Of a DNA stretch of 64,000 nt, positions 35,847 through 44,984 are shown in pieces. Source of the stretch: Prado023 sp963700475 (GTDB lineage: Bacteria; Actinomycetota; Actinomycetes; S36-B12; CAIYMF01). Numbering within the stretch: the first letter of the stretch is position 1; each line of letters opens with the position of its first letter. A program made the position numbers and the translations under genes. The notes under the pieces are model-generated. The model was given only the letters and a program-made list of their open reading frames with translations, searched no databases and was not told the origin of the DNA. Location of the stretch: positions 620,001-684,000 of the forward strand of contig CAVOXR010000015.1 in assembly GCA_963700475.1 (NCBI GenBank), in the 5' to 3' direction.

Positions 35847-35897
35847 CCGCAGGACCGAGCCGGTCCGATCGGACCCTGCTCAGCCTCGGGCCCTCAC

Positions 35898-35910
35898 TAT
35901 CCTGCTGACC
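35898..35910 (+). promoter_or_regulatory. Leaderless promoter of the sensor kinase gene
   Basis: TATCCT at 35898-35903 is 7 nt before ATG 35911. Confidence 0.5.
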
Positions 35911-38257
35911 ATGCGGTCAAGGGACGTCCGGCCCCCCGGGATGGCCGTGCGATCCGTTGAATCGGCCCTGCGACGTTTCGCGACCGTGTTGGTGCCGGCC
36001 TGGGCCGGTGTCATTGCGGCTGCCAGCCTTGCGCAGCCCGCACAGCCCGCGGCGCTCCCGTGGATGTGCCTCGTCCTGCTCGGTGCTGGCTACGGCGCAT
36101 TCGTGACGAGCCAACGCAGCCACCCCTGGTACCTGTTGGCCCCCATGTCCCTGGGAGCGTTGGCGGTTGCGGAGTTCGGGGCGATCAGTCGAGGGCTGGC
36201 GGGGTACCCCATGCTGGCGCTCTGGTTGAACCTGGCCACCCTGACCCTGGGCATCCTCCTGCCGATGCGCCATGCCGCATTGGGCTCCCTGACGCTGGTC
36301 GCGCTGTCCATGGCCCTCGTGTGGCAGGACCAGGCAAATGACGTCCTTCCACTCGACCGGTCGGCGCTTCTCTCGGTGGGCACGATCGCCCTGGCCTTGG
36401 GGATGCTGGTCGCGGTCCCGGCAGGGATGTTGCGTCGCACAGCCGAGGACAGTGACTCCCTGGCCGCCGCGGGTGCCGCCGCGGCGGTGGACGCGGCAAT
36501 CCTCGACGGTCGGCGCGGGGAGCTGCGCCGGGTCCAGCGCATCCTGCATGACACGGTCATGAACACGCTGGGGGCGGTGGCCCGCTGGGACGCCTCGGAC
36601 CCGGCCCAGGTGGCGACGCGGTGCGCCGCCGACCTGGCGATTCTCCGGCGAGCTGACGTCGCGGGCAAGGAGGATCCCGGCGTCCTGCTCGAATCCTTGG
36701 GACGTCGGGCGAATCTCCTCGGGGTAGCCATGGACCTGCTCGCCCCCGATCCCGGCCCAGCCCTTCCTCCGGGGGTTGCGGCGGCGCTCGAGGGGGCCGC
36801 CTGGGAGACGCTGAACAACATCTCCAAGCACGTGCGCGACAGGCGGGCCTTCGTGGACTGGTCCTGGGACGGCCGCAACGGGCGCTTGCGGATGACGGAT
36901 GCAGGACCGGGGGTCGACGGACTGTCGTGGACCCGGGGAGGTACGGAGTCGATCGTTCGTCGCTGCTCGGAGGCCGGCATCAGAGCGCAGATCCGTTCTG
37001 CCGCGGGGTCGGGAACGGTGGTGGACCTGGAATGGACCAGGGACTCCGGTCCATCGGGCGACGAGGTGGGGGTCCACGGAGCCGCGAGGCTGCCCGAGCA
37101 GCCACTCCAGCACCTGTTCGCCGAGACCGTGGTCAGGGTGTGCCTCGTCGTGGCCGTCGTCGGGGTGATCGCGACCGTCTCGCTGCCCGGAGCCACCGTG
37201 CGCAGCTCGAGCCTCCTGGGGGTCCTGGCCGTGGTGACGCTGGGAGGTGGCGCGTGGGCTGTTCAGCGCGGTCGCGCGACATGGCGGATGCCCGGCGGGC
37301 TCTACCCGATCCTCGCTCTGCTCGGCACCTGGTTCACCGGATTCGGGCTCGAGGGGTGCTCCCGAGTCGGCTCGTGGTGGTGGGGCTCGCTGGTCGGGAT
37401 CTCGGTCTGTGTTGCGGCCATCCTGATGGACGGCCGCAAGCATGTCGCCCTCGCAGCGTCGGCGGGATTCGCCGCCGGCAACGCGCTTGTGGCGCTGGGC
37501 CTGGGTCCCGGGGCGGCGGCCTGCCGTCCGGACGTGGTCGTCGACACGTTCGTGGCGTTGGCTGGACTCGCCGGGCTCTGGGCCTTCCGGCGCCAACTCA
37601 TCAGCACCTGGGAGCTGGCCAGCGAGCAGCAGGCGATGCTGGCCAGGGAGCAGTCGAGGGCAGCGGCCGCTGTCGAGGCGATCCGGGCCCGACAGGCGAT
37701 GCTGGGCCTTGCCCGATCAGTCGCGGAACCGGTCCTGGTCGGTCTCGCCGAGGGAGAGCTTGACCCTTCGGACCCCACGACCCGTGCCCGGGCGGCCCGC
37801 GCTGAGGGAATCCTTCGGGCTCTTGCCGCCGTACCGATCGCGGACAGCGGGGGAGCGGGCCAGGCGCTGACGCGGCTCGTGCTGTCAGCCCACGATCGAG
37901 GGCTCGATCTGACGCTCTCACTCAGTGCTGATCTGGACCAGAGCCCGGACACCGTGCTTGAAGGGGCAGGAATGCTGGACCGGGCCCTGGGCAGCTGTCC
38001 GGCGGGGAGCGCGGTCCAGGTGACCGTCCTGCAGGCAGACCCCGGGATGCAGTGCCTTCTCCTGATCGATCCCGGAACCTCGCTCCACACGGAGGGCAGG
38101 CCGCCGACCATGGCCGCTGTCCCGCTCGGACGGGGACTCCGGCGCAATCGACGAGTCGACAGGCCTTCTCCCTCGAACGCTGGCGGCCGAGGGCTGGACC
38201 GTCACCCGGGCCGGCGATGAGATCCTTGCCGAGACGACATGGAGGGGTCCGTCATGA
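35911..38257 (+). CDS. Double-module sensor histidine kinase, one frameshift near the end
   Basis: A membrane sensor of about 781 residues after correction. Module 1 has N-terminal membrane helices (about 25-175), a HisKA_3-like box RRVQRILHDTVMNTLG with His about 213, and an ATPase with ETLNNISKHVRD (N box) and MTDAGPGVDG. A second membrane block (about 405-570) follows, then a coiled linker and a second ATPase-like region without an obvious His or N box, so probably a pseudokinase. At about 38121-38131 one extra base breaks the frame: the original frame runs to a stop at 38220 in a basic, non-homologous tail, whereas the shifted frame reads DGDSGAIDESTGLLPRTLA and ends at 38257 overlapping the response-regulator ATG (ATGA). 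The overlap makes the corrected version convincing. The signal is unknown. Confidence 0.72.
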
Positions 38258-38871
38258 GGGTTGCCATCATCGACGACCATGCCTTGGTCCGCAGTGGACT
38301 GGCGGGCGTGGTGGAGCGCGACCTGGGGGCGACCGTCGTCCACGAGGGAGTCGATCCGGAGGCGATCCTCGACCTGGAGCCGCTTCCCGACATCCTGCTC
38401 CTCGACCTCGACCTGGGCCTGGGGGTGGCCGACCCCGTGCTCGCCGGACGGATCCAGGCGGCGGGGTGCCGGGTCCTCGTGGTGTCGGCGCTGGCCGACG
38501 CACGCTCCGTGACAGCCATGCTCGATGCCGGTGTCTCGGGGTTCGTGAGCAAGCGGGAGCCTCCCGAGACGCTGGTGGAGGCGATCACCGAGGTGATGAA
38601 CGACGGGACGTGGACGAGTCCAGAAGTGGCCGCACTGGTGCTCACCGGTCCGCGACGCCCGGCGCTCTCGGCGGTCCAGGAGCGGGTGCTCACCCTCTAT
38701 GCGTCGGGCATGAAGCTCGACAGCGTGGCGCGTGTTGTGGGGATCAGCCCGGGCACGGCCGCCACCCACCTGAAGCGGGCCCGAGCCAAGTACGCGGTGG
38801 TCGGCAGGGACACGTCCAGCAGGGTGGACCTGTACCGGGAGGCCGTGCGCGATGGCCTCATCCGCGACTAG
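38254..38871 (+). CDS. NarL/LuxR-type response regulator
   Basis: A 205-residue regulator with a receiver domain (1-120) and a GerE-like helix-turn-helix (about 145-200). Receiver landmarks: acidic pair IIDDHALVRSG, phosphoacceptor Asp about residue 51 in LLLDLDLG, Ser/Thr in VVSALAD, Lys in FVSKREPPETL. The DNA-binding part (LSAVQERVLTLYASGM, then SPGTAATHLKRARAKY) diverges from the consensus but keeps the recognition-helix layout. It is translationally coupled to the kinase and followed by a hairpin; it presumably answers to that kinase. The target genes are unknown. Confidence 0.88.
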   Translation: MRVAIIDDHALVRSGLAGVVERDLGATVVHEGVDPEAILDLEPLPDILLLDLDLGLGVADPVLAGRIQAAGCRVLVVSALADARSVTAMLDAGVSGFVSKREPPETLVEAITEVMNDGTWTSPEVAALVLTGPRRPALSAVQERVLTLYASGMKLDSVARVVGISPGTAATHLKRARAKYAVVGRDTSSRVDLYREAVRDGLIRD

Positions 38872-38883
38872 CCCGGGCACGGG

Positions 38884-38923
38884 GCGACCCCGTCATCGAC
38901 GGGGGATGCAACGACGGGGTCGC
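38884..38923 (+). terminator. Terminator hairpin after the response regulator
   Basis: Perfect 11-bp arms GCGACCCCGTC (38884-38894) and GACGGGGTCGC (38913-38923) with an 18-nt loop, starting 12 nt after the stop codon. Confidence 0.7.
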
Positions 38924-39281
38924 GTAGCAACAGTACGCCCCACCGCGGCCCGCCCGCCACAGCAGCCTGCGTCCTGCCGTCACGGAATCCCGATGCCCCG
39001 GCGCCGGGATGTGGGGCGTGCTGGGGCAGCTCATCCCGGTGCCTCCCCGTCGCAGGCACCGAGTGCGATCCCGCGGGCCGCTGCGCGCGCGTCCGCAGGA
39101 CAAGCAAACCACCGGCCATGGGGGCAATCCCGGGTCGATCGGCCCGTGCCCCGTCCCCGGAACAGGGACAGGGCCGCAGGTGCAGGGGTCTGTGCACCCG
39201 CGAGGAGGTAGTGCCCGCGGGGTGCCCGGGGGCTCACCCGGGGTACGCTTCGGCCCAGCATCGAGGTGGATGGGGCGAGCC
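38924..39281 (+). other. GC-rich intergenic stretch, no gene recognised
   Basis: About 360 bp with no convincing gene on either strand. It has several short GC-rich inverted repeats (for example CCCCGGCGCCGGG near 38995, and GTCCCCGGAACAGGGAC near 39154). It precedes the CDP-alcohol phosphotransferase operon and could hold a long structured leader, but I do not recognise a known riboswitch. Confidence 0.35.
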
Positions 39282-39884
39282 ATGCGCGTGCAGGAGTCGC
39301 AGGTGCGGACCGACCTGGTCTGGACCCTGCCGAACGTGCTCAGTGGCATCCGCCTGCTGACCATCCCGCTGTTCGCCTGGCTGGCCCTGGTGCCGCAGCA
39401 GGACGCCCTGGCAGCTCTGGTCCTTGCACTCGGTGGGGCGACGGACTTCTTCGACGGCATGTTGGCCCGTCGCTGGAACCAGGTCACGCGGCTCGGCCAG
39501 CTGCTGGACCCCATCGCCGATCGCCTCTCCACTGTGACCGTCCTGGTCGTGTTCCTCATCCGCGATGTGGTCCCGCTCTGGTTCGTGGCGCTCCTGGTCC
39601 TGCGCGACGCCGTCCTGACTGTGGAGATGGGGCGCTTGAAGAGCCGGGGCGTCACCGGGCTCCCGGTCAACTTCATCGGCAAGGCAGCGACATTCCACTT
39701 GATGATCTCCTTCCCCCTGCTCCTCTGGGGGGCTGACCCGCAGACGGTGATCGAGGAGTTGGCTCGTATCGCAGGGTGGGCATTCGCCCTGTGGGGCACG
39801 GGCCTTTACCTCTACAGCGGGGCGCTCTACATGCGCCAGACGCGCGAGGTGATGTCCCAGTTGCCCGCCCCGGCCGGGGCCTAG
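39282..39884 (+). CDS. CDP-alcohol phosphatidyltransferase family protein
   Basis: A 200-residue integral membrane enzyme of phospholipid synthesis. The diagnostic motif D-x2-DG-x2-AR-x8-G-x3-D-x3-D is complete: DFFDGMLARRWNQVTRLGQL then LDPIAD. Several hydrophobic helices surround it, and the N-terminus TLPNVLSGIRLLTIPLFAWL is typical. It occupies the place of pgsA2 in the mycobacterial block that continues with DUF881 and gcvH. The acceptor alcohol (glycerol 3-phosphate or other) cannot be read from sequence. ATG 39282 is preferred; ATG 39270 is possible. It ends 3 nt before the nucleotidyltransferase gene. Confidence 0.85.
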   Translation: MRVQESQVRTDLVWTLPNVLSGIRLLTIPLFAWLALVPQQDALAALVLALGGATDFFDGMLARRWNQVTRLGQLLDPIADRLSTVTVLVVFLIRDVVPLWFVALLVLRDAVLTVEMGRLKSRGVTGLPVNFIGKAATFHLMISFPLLLWGADPQTVIEELARIAGWAFALWGTGLYLYSGALYMRQTREVMSQLPAPAGA

Positions 39885-39887
39885 CCC

Positions 39888-42386
39888 ATGCGCGCCGTCG
39901 TGATGGCCGGCGGTGAGGGCACCCGCCTGCGACCACTGACCACGAACGTGCCCAAGCCGCTCCTGCCCGTCGTGGGCGAGCCGATCATGGGCCACCTGCT
40001 GCGCCTGCTGAACAAGCACGGGATCGACCAGGCGGTCGTGACGGTGCAGTACCTGGCTGCCAGCATCCGCTCGTACTTCGGCGATGGTGACGAGTACGGC
40101 GTCCGGCTGTCGTATGCGACGGAATCCGTCCCCCTGGGTACCGCAGGCAGCGTCAAGAACGCTGAGCAGGGACTGGCTGGCGAGCCATTCCTCGTGGTCT
40201 CCGGCGACGCACTGACCGACATCGACCTCACGGCCCTCGTGGAGTTCCACCAGCGGACCGGGGCGATCGTGACCGTGGCCCTGGCCCGCAAGCCGAACGT
40301 GATCGAGTTCGGGAACGTCATCACCGCTGAGGACGGGCGCATCGAGCGGTTCATCGAGAAGCCGACCTGGGGCCAGGTGTTCTCCGACACCGTCAACACC
40401 GGCATCTACGTGATGGCCCCGGAGGTCCTGGACCTCGTCCCGGTCGACGAGAAGGTGGACTGGTCGGCCGACATATTCCCGAAGCTCATGGCGGCGGGGG
40501 AGTCGATCTACGGGTATGTGACCGACCGCTACTGGGAGGACGTCGGCACGATCGACAGCTACTTGGCCGTCCAGGGCGACGTACTCCGAGGCAGGGTGGA
40601 TGCCCAGGTGGGGGGCTTCGAGGTCGCCCCCCAGGTGTGGCTCGGAGAGGGCGCGGTGGTCGACCCCGGTGCCCGGCTCGAGTCCCCGTGCTTCCTCGGG
40701 GCCCATGTGCGGGTGGAGACGGACTGTGTCGTCGGGCCGGGCACCGTCCTGGGCAGCAACGTGGTCCTGCGTCGTGGTGCGCGGGTCGTGGGCTCGCTGC
40801 TCGACGCCAGCGTGTACGTCGACGCGGGCTCGGAGATCACCTCGGCGCTGATCGGTCGATCCTGTGAGGTCCGGGCCCGGGTCCACATCGCGCCGGGTGC
40901 GGTCATCGCCGACAAGTGCGTGCTCGGCGAGGAGGTCCAGGTCAGCGCGGGGGTCCACGTCTACCCGGACAAGCAGATCGAGGCGGGTGCGGTCCTCACC
41001 GACAACGTCATCTGGGAGGCCCAGGCGCATCGTTCGCTGTTCGGTCCCCGGGGCGTGAGCGGGATCGTCAACCTCGACATCACCCCGGAGATGGTCGTGC
41101 GCCTCGGGGTCGCATATGCCGCGCTGCTGCCCAAGGGCTCCACGGTGACGGTAGGACGCGACCACTCCCGAGCAGCCCGGGCGATGAACCGGGCGCTCGC
41201 CGGCTCGCTGACGGCGGCCGGGCTGAACGTGCGCGACCTGCGGATCACGCCCCTGCCGGTCGCGCGGACGGACACGGCGCGCGCCGCCCAGGGCGGGGTC
41301 TACCTGCGGACGACCCTGGGCGTGCCGGAGAGCCTGGATCTGCTCCTTCTGGATCGCAGCGGTTCGGATCTCTCCGTGGCCGAGCAGCAGAGGCTCGAGC
41401 GGATCCTCGTCCGTCGGGACTTCCGTCGCGCCTTCCCCGGTGAGATCGGTGACATCCACACGCCGCACCGATCGGTCGATGAGTACGCCGCACAACTCGC
41501 CGGTTCGATCGACACATCGGGCGTCGCCGAAGCGGGGCTGAAGGTGGTGATCGACACCGGTTCGGGCCCGTCCACACTGGTGCTCCCCCGGGTGCTCTCG
41601 TCGTTGCCGGTGAGCGTCCTGACGGTCAACAACAGGCTGGATGAGGAGAACCCAACCTCGACCGGCCCCTCGTACCACGCGGCCATGGCTCGGCTGGCCG
41701 AGCTCGTCTCGTCGTCGCGCTCGGACCTCGGCGTCCGCTTCGACCCGACCGGTGAGCGACTGTCCTTGGTGGATGAGACTGGCCGGCCGTTCGACCACGG
41801 ACGCACGCTCCTGGTCATGCTGGATCTGGTGGCCGCCGAGCGTCGCACCGGGGTGGTCGCCCTTCCAGCCCACACCACGCGGGTCGCCGAGGAGGTCACC
41901 AACTACCACTCGGTGGGCGTGGTCTGGACCGGGTCCTCGACCGCAGCCCTGTCTGCCCAGGCGCGCGCGACCCCCGACCTGATCTTCGCCGGCGATGGCA
42001 GGGGCGGCTTCATCGTGCCCGAGATGGGGCCGAACGTCGACGGCCTCGCGGCGTTCGTCCGACTGGTCGGAATGGTGGCGCGCACCAAGCTGACGCTGTC
42101 GGCGATCGACCGGCGCATCCCCCAGGTGCACATGGCCCGGTCCGCGGTGCCGACGCCCTGGGCCCGGCGGGGGACGGTCATGCGTCTGCTCGTGGAGGCC
42201 GCGGGCGACCGTGCGGTCGACACGGCCGAGGGCGTGCGGATCCGGGAGCCCGATGGGAGCTGGGTCCTGGCCGTGCCCGACCAGTCGGAGGCAGTGATCC
42301 GGCTCTGGGCCGAGGCCTCGAGCGACGAGCGCGCCGACGCCCTGCTTCGGGAGTGGTTCGACCTCATCGAGTCCGGGGTGACGTGA
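39888..42386 (+). CDS. Mannose-1-phosphate guanylyltransferase-like protein with degenerate phosphomannomutase domain
   Basis: An 832-residue three-part protein. Residues 1-235 form a nucleotidyltransferase (MRAVVMAGGEGTRLRPLT, PKPLLPVVGEPIM, VVSGDALTDIDL, FIEKP, YWEDVGTIDSYL). Residues about 245-380 are a left-handed beta-helix with hexapeptide-like repeats (PQVWLGEGAVVDPGA, RVETDCVVGPGTVLGSN). Residues about 390-832 follow the alpha-D-phosphohexomutase fold (STVTVGRDHSRAARAMNRAL), but the catalytic phosphoserine loop (T-x-S-H-N-P) is missing where VYLRTTLGVPESLD stands, so mutase activity is doubtful. GDP-mannose synthesis would feed PimA and other mannosyltransferases, but UTP/glucose chemistry is not excluded. 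It overlaps the DUF881 gene by one base pair step (TGATG). Confidence 0.83.
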   Translation: MRAVVMAGGEGTRLRPLTTNVPKPLLPVVGEPIMGHLLRLLNKHGIDQAVVTVQYLAASIRSYFGDGDEYGVRLSYATESVPLGTAGSVKNAEQGLAGEPFLVVSGDALTDIDLTALVEFHQRTGAIVTVALARKPNVIEFGNVITAEDGRIERFIEKPTWGQVFSDTVNTGIYVMAPEVLDLVPVDEKVDWSADIFPKLMAAGESIYGYVTDRYWEDVGTIDSYLAVQGDVLRGRVDAQVGGFEVAPQVWLGEGAVVDPGARLESPCFLGAHVRVETDCVVGPGTVLGSNVVLRRGARVVGSLLDASVYVDAGSEITSALIGRSCEVRARVHIAPGAVIADKCVLGEEVQVSAGVHVYPDKQIEAGAVLTDNVIWEAQAHRSLFGPRGVSGIVNLDITPEMVVRLGVAYAALLPKGSTVTVGRDHSRAARAMNRALAGSLTAAGLNVRDLRITPLPVARTDTARAAQGGVYLRTTLGVPESLDLLLLDRSGSDLSVAEQQRLERILVRRDFRRAFPGEIGDIHTPHRSVDEYAAQLAGSIDTSGVAEAGLKVVIDTGSGPSTLVLPRVLSSLPVSVLTVNNRLDEENPTSTGPSYHAAMARLAELVSSSRSDLGVRFDPTGERLSLVDETGRPFDHGRTLLVMLDLVAAERRTGVVALPAHTTRVAEEVTNYHSVGVVWTGSSTAALSAQARATPDLIFAGDGRGGFIVPEMGPNVDGLAAFVRLVGMVARTKLTLSAIDRRIPQVHMARSAVPTPWARRGTVMRLLVEAAGDRAVDTAEGVRIREPDGSWVLAVPDQSEAVIRLWAEASSDERADALLREWFDLIESGVT

Positions 42387-43258
42387 TGTCGACCTCGACG
42401 ACCCGGTCACCGGATCCGGCGACCGGGCAGCAGGCGCCCAGTGCTCGTGAGCGCCTGAACCTGATCGACCAGATCACCCTCACAGCCGTGGCCAGCGACT
42501 ACGCCGACGCGGGCGGAGGGCAACCCGCGGGGTCGCGGCGCCAGCGGATGCTCGTTGCAGCTGTGGCCCTCGGGCTCTCCGGCTTCGTCCTGGCCCTGGG
42601 CCTCTCGGCGCGCGTCCTCAACGACCCCGTCGTCAACGAGCAGCGCTCAGCCCTCATCGATCGGATCGCGGCCGCCGACGACCGCAACGAGGCGCTCATC
42701 GCCGAGGTGGACACCGCCCGGCAGGAGCTTGTCCAAGCACGGGAGGACAACCTGCGGGTCACGTTGGACGGTGCCCTCCTGGCCACGCAGATCGAGGCCC
42801 TCGAGCTCGTCACCGGGTATGCGCCGGTCGAGGGGCCCGGGGCCGTGGTCACGCTCACCGACGCTCCTGTGAAGGAGGGCGCGGAGGGTACGGACGTCGA
42901 GAACGTGCTTGACAGCGATGTCCAGAGGGCCGTGAACGGGTTGTGGTCCGTCGGCGCCGAAGCGATCGCGGTGAACGGGCAGCGCCTGACGGCCCAGTCC
43001 GCGATCCGGTCCGCGGCCGGGGCCATCCTGGTCAACTACAGGCCGCTGAAGCCGCCCTACCGCGTCGAGGCGATCGGCCCCCCGGATCTGGCTGAGAGGT
43101 TCGCGACAACCCCAGATGCCCGGGAGTTGGCCAGTGTCTCCACCCAGTTCGGCATAGGCTTGGAGACGTCGTCCGTCGACATGATCAGTCTGCGGTCCGC
43201 CACCTCTCCGCTGCCCTCGGACGCGGAGGTCGTCGGGCCAGGGGAGCTGACGGACTGA
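42386..43258 (+). CDS. DUF881 family membrane-anchored protein (first copy)
   Basis: A 290-residue protein with a cytoplasmic N-terminus of about 55 residues, one membrane helix (MLVAAVALGLSGFVLALGL), a coiled-coil stretch (about 85-130) and the extracytoplasmic DUF881 domain (VEGPGAVVTLTDAP, RAVNGLWSVGAEAIAVNGQR, PPYRVEAIGPPDL). Function is unknown. DUF881 proteins flank the small basic protein in firmicutes and actinobacteria near division or cell-envelope genes. The start overlaps the preceding stop. Confidence 0.85.
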   Translation: MSTSTTRSPDPATGQQAPSARERLNLIDQITLTAVASDYADAGGGQPAGSRRQRMLVAAVALGLSGFVLALGLSARVLNDPVVNEQRSALIDRIAAADDRNEALIAEVDTARQELVQAREDNLRVTLDGALLATQIEALELVTGYAPVEGPGAVVTLTDAPVKEGAEGTDVENVLDSDVQRAVNGLWSVGAEAIAVNGQRLTAQSAIRSAAGAILVNYRPLKPPYRVEAIGPPDLAERFATTPDARELASVSTQFGIGLETSSVDMISLRSATSPLPSDAEVVGPGELTD

Positions 43259-43289
43259 TGCGTGCACTCACAGGTGAGGGGGAGGGCTG

Positions 43290-43622
43290 ATGATCGCGCT
43301 CATCGGGCTCATCATCGGGGTGGTGGCCGGGCTCATCATCGAGCCCACGGTCCCCATCTGGCTGGAGCCCTACCTGCCGATCGCCGTGATCGCGGCCCTT
43401 GACGCCGTCGTCGGCGCCATCCGCGCACTGCTCGATGGGGTGTTCCGCGACCGCGTCTTCGTGATCTCCTTCCTGAGCAACGTGCTCGTCGCTGCATTCA
43501 TCGTGTGGATCGGGGATCTGCTCGGAGTCGGCAGCCAGATGTCCACCGGGGTCGTGGTGGTCCTGACGATGCGCATCTTCGCCAACGCCGCAGCCATCCG
43601 CCGGCACATCCTCAAGGCGTGA
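43290..43622 (+). CDS. sbp: Small basic family protein (DUF1290)
   Basis: A 110-residue integral membrane protein with three hydrophobic helices, starting MIALIGLIIGVVAGLIIEP and containing PIWLEPYLPIAVIAALDAVVG and DRVFVISFLSNVLVAAFIVW. It matches the small basic protein family found next to DUF881 genes and, in bacilli, in the division cluster. It is sandwiched between two DUF881 genes, so a membrane complex of the three is likely. Molecular function is unknown. Confidence 0.88.
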   Translation: MIALIGLIIGVVAGLIIEPTVPIWLEPYLPIAVIAALDAVVGAIRALLDGVFRDRVFVISFLSNVLVAAFIVWIGDLLGVGSQMSTGVVVVLTMRIFANAAAIRRHILKA

Positions 43623-43624
43623 TC

Positions 43625-44410
43625 ATGGCCAGCGACGACACCACGGACACGGGCGGCCCGGCAGCCGGGATCCAGAACCCCGACGAGCCGGCCGGGGACT
43701 TCCACCAGACCTCCCTGTGGCGCTGGAGTGGTCCGGCGAGCCTCATCGGGGGGGCGCTGTTCGCAGTCCTGGGGTGGATGTTCGTGGCCGGCGCGATCGC
43801 TCAGGGCAGCGACGAGGCCCTGGCCAATGCCCGGCCCGATGAGCTCGTCCAGATCCTCGACAGCCTCGACGCCGAGAACAACCGGCTCGAGCAGGAGAAG
43901 CGCCGGCTGGCCGCTGAGGTCGAGTCCCTGACCTCCGGCAGCGATGCCGCAGCCCTGGCTCAGGCCCAGAACCGCAAGGAGTCCCTCGAGGTCCTCGCGG
44001 GAACGACGAAGGTGCGCGGCCCCGGCGTGCGGATCGTGATCCGCGATGAGGACGGCGGGGTGGACGCGGCGGAGATCCTGGACACGGTGCAGGAGCTGCG
44101 CGACGCGGGTGCCGAGAGCATCGAGGTGGCAGAGCGGCGCGTGGTCGTGAACACCTGGTTCGCCAACCCGCCGGACACGGGTACTCCGGCGATCCTCATC
44201 TCGGGGGAGCTCCGCCCCTCCCCGTACACGATCCTGGCCATCGGTGATCCCGAGACCCTGGCCACCGCGATGGAGATCCCCGGCGGGGTCGCGGACTCGG
44301 TGCGCACAGCCGGTGCCCTGTTCGAGATGGAGCAGCGTGACGCGCTGGAGATCACCTCGACTGTTCCGCTGACGACCCCCGAGTACGCTGAACCGGTGGA
44401 CCAGGGCTGA
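43625..44410 (+). CDS. DUF881 family membrane-anchored protein (second copy)
   Basis: A 261-residue paralogue of the protein at 42386: acidic N-terminus, one membrane helix (SLIGGALFAVLGWMFVAGAI), coiled coil (LDSLDAENNRLEQEKRRLAA) and DUF881 core (RGPGVRIVIRDEDGG, ELRDAGAESIEVAERRVVV, PSPYTILAIGDPETL). It starts 2 nt after the small basic protein and precedes gcvH by about 60 bp. The twin DUF881 arrangement mirrors the mycobacterial locus upstream of gcvH. Confidence 0.86.
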   Translation: MASDDTTDTGGPAAGIQNPDEPAGDFHQTSLWRWSGPASLIGGALFAVLGWMFVAGAIAQGSDEALANARPDELVQILDSLDAENNRLEQEKRRLAAEVESLTSGSDAAALAQAQNRKESLEVLAGTTKVRGPGVRIVIRDEDGGVDAAEILDTVQELRDAGAESIEVAERRVVVNTWFANPPDTGTPAILISGELRPSPYTILAIGDPETLATAMEIPGGVADSVRTAGALFEMEQRDALEITSTVPLTTPEYAEPVDQG

Positions 44411-44472
44411 GTCCCTGCAAGGCCCCGCCCACCCCGAACACGCCAGCCATGACGCAGCCCGATGGAGGACCC

Positions 44473-44862
44473 ATGTACCCCGATGACCTGCGCTACACCC
44501 CTGAGCACGAGTGGATCCGCCGGGAGAGCCCGACCGTCCTGCGCTTCGGGATCACGTCCTTCGCGACCGAGGCCCTCGGCGACGTCGTGTATGTCGCGCT
44601 GCCGGCCGTGGGCAGCGCGCTGACCGGGGGTCAGCCGTGCGGGGAGGTTGAGTCGACCAAGTCCGTCAGCGACCTGTACGCCCCGCTGGACGGGACCGTC
44701 GCCGACGTCAACGGCGCCCTCGAGGACTCCCCGGAGATGGTCAACGCCGAGCCGTACGGCGAGGGCTGGATGGTCGATGTCGAGTGCGCATCCGCCGACG
44801 AGGCCGACGCCGCGTGGTCATTGCTCCTCACTGCCGCCCAGTACGCCGACGGTCTTTCCTAG
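44473..44862 (+). CDS. gcvH: Glycine cleavage system H protein
   Basis: A 129-residue lipoyl carrier that shuttles the aminomethyl group between the P and T proteins. It begins YPDDLRYTPEHEWIR; the lipoylation Lys is in GEVESTKSVSDLYAPLDG, and NAEPYGEGWM is the usual C-terminal motif. ATG 44473 follows GGAGGA at 44464-44469; ATG 44449 is a weaker alternative. gcvP lies 2.7 kb downstream in the same direction; gcvT is not in the window. Confidence 0.95.
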   Translation: MYPDDLRYTPEHEWIRRESPTVLRFGITSFATEALGDVVYVALPAVGSALTGGQPCGEVESTKSVSDLYAPLDGTVADVNGALEDSPEMVNAEPYGEGWMVDVECASADEADAAWSLLLTAAQYADGLS

Positions 44863-44869
44863 CCAGGGG

Positions 44870-44900
44870 TTGACCGGCCCCTCGGGGGGTCGGATAGGTT
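44870..44900 (+). promoter_or_regulatory. Promoter of the FHA-MerR genes
   Basis: TTGACC (44870-44875) and TAGGTT (44895-44900) with an 18-19 nt spacer, giving a leader of about 78 nt before the FHA GTG. The leader holds an ACCT-N7-AGGT half-palindrome (44915-44929) that could bind a regulator. Confidence 0.5.
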
Positions 44901-44984
44901 TGCCCCCGAGGTGAACCTAGACCTCAGGTAGAGGGTCCCTCACGGGGCTTCAGGGCGGGGATTCAGGGTCAGGACGGAGACGAC

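Noticed and set aside
39234..42410. A very long open frame on the minus strand opposite the nucleotidyltransferase and CDP-alcohol phosphotransferase genes
   Set aside because: It is a mirror of strong GC3 bias. Its product is a His/Arg/Gly-rich low-complexity sequence without domains, while the plus-strand frame encodes recognised motifs.
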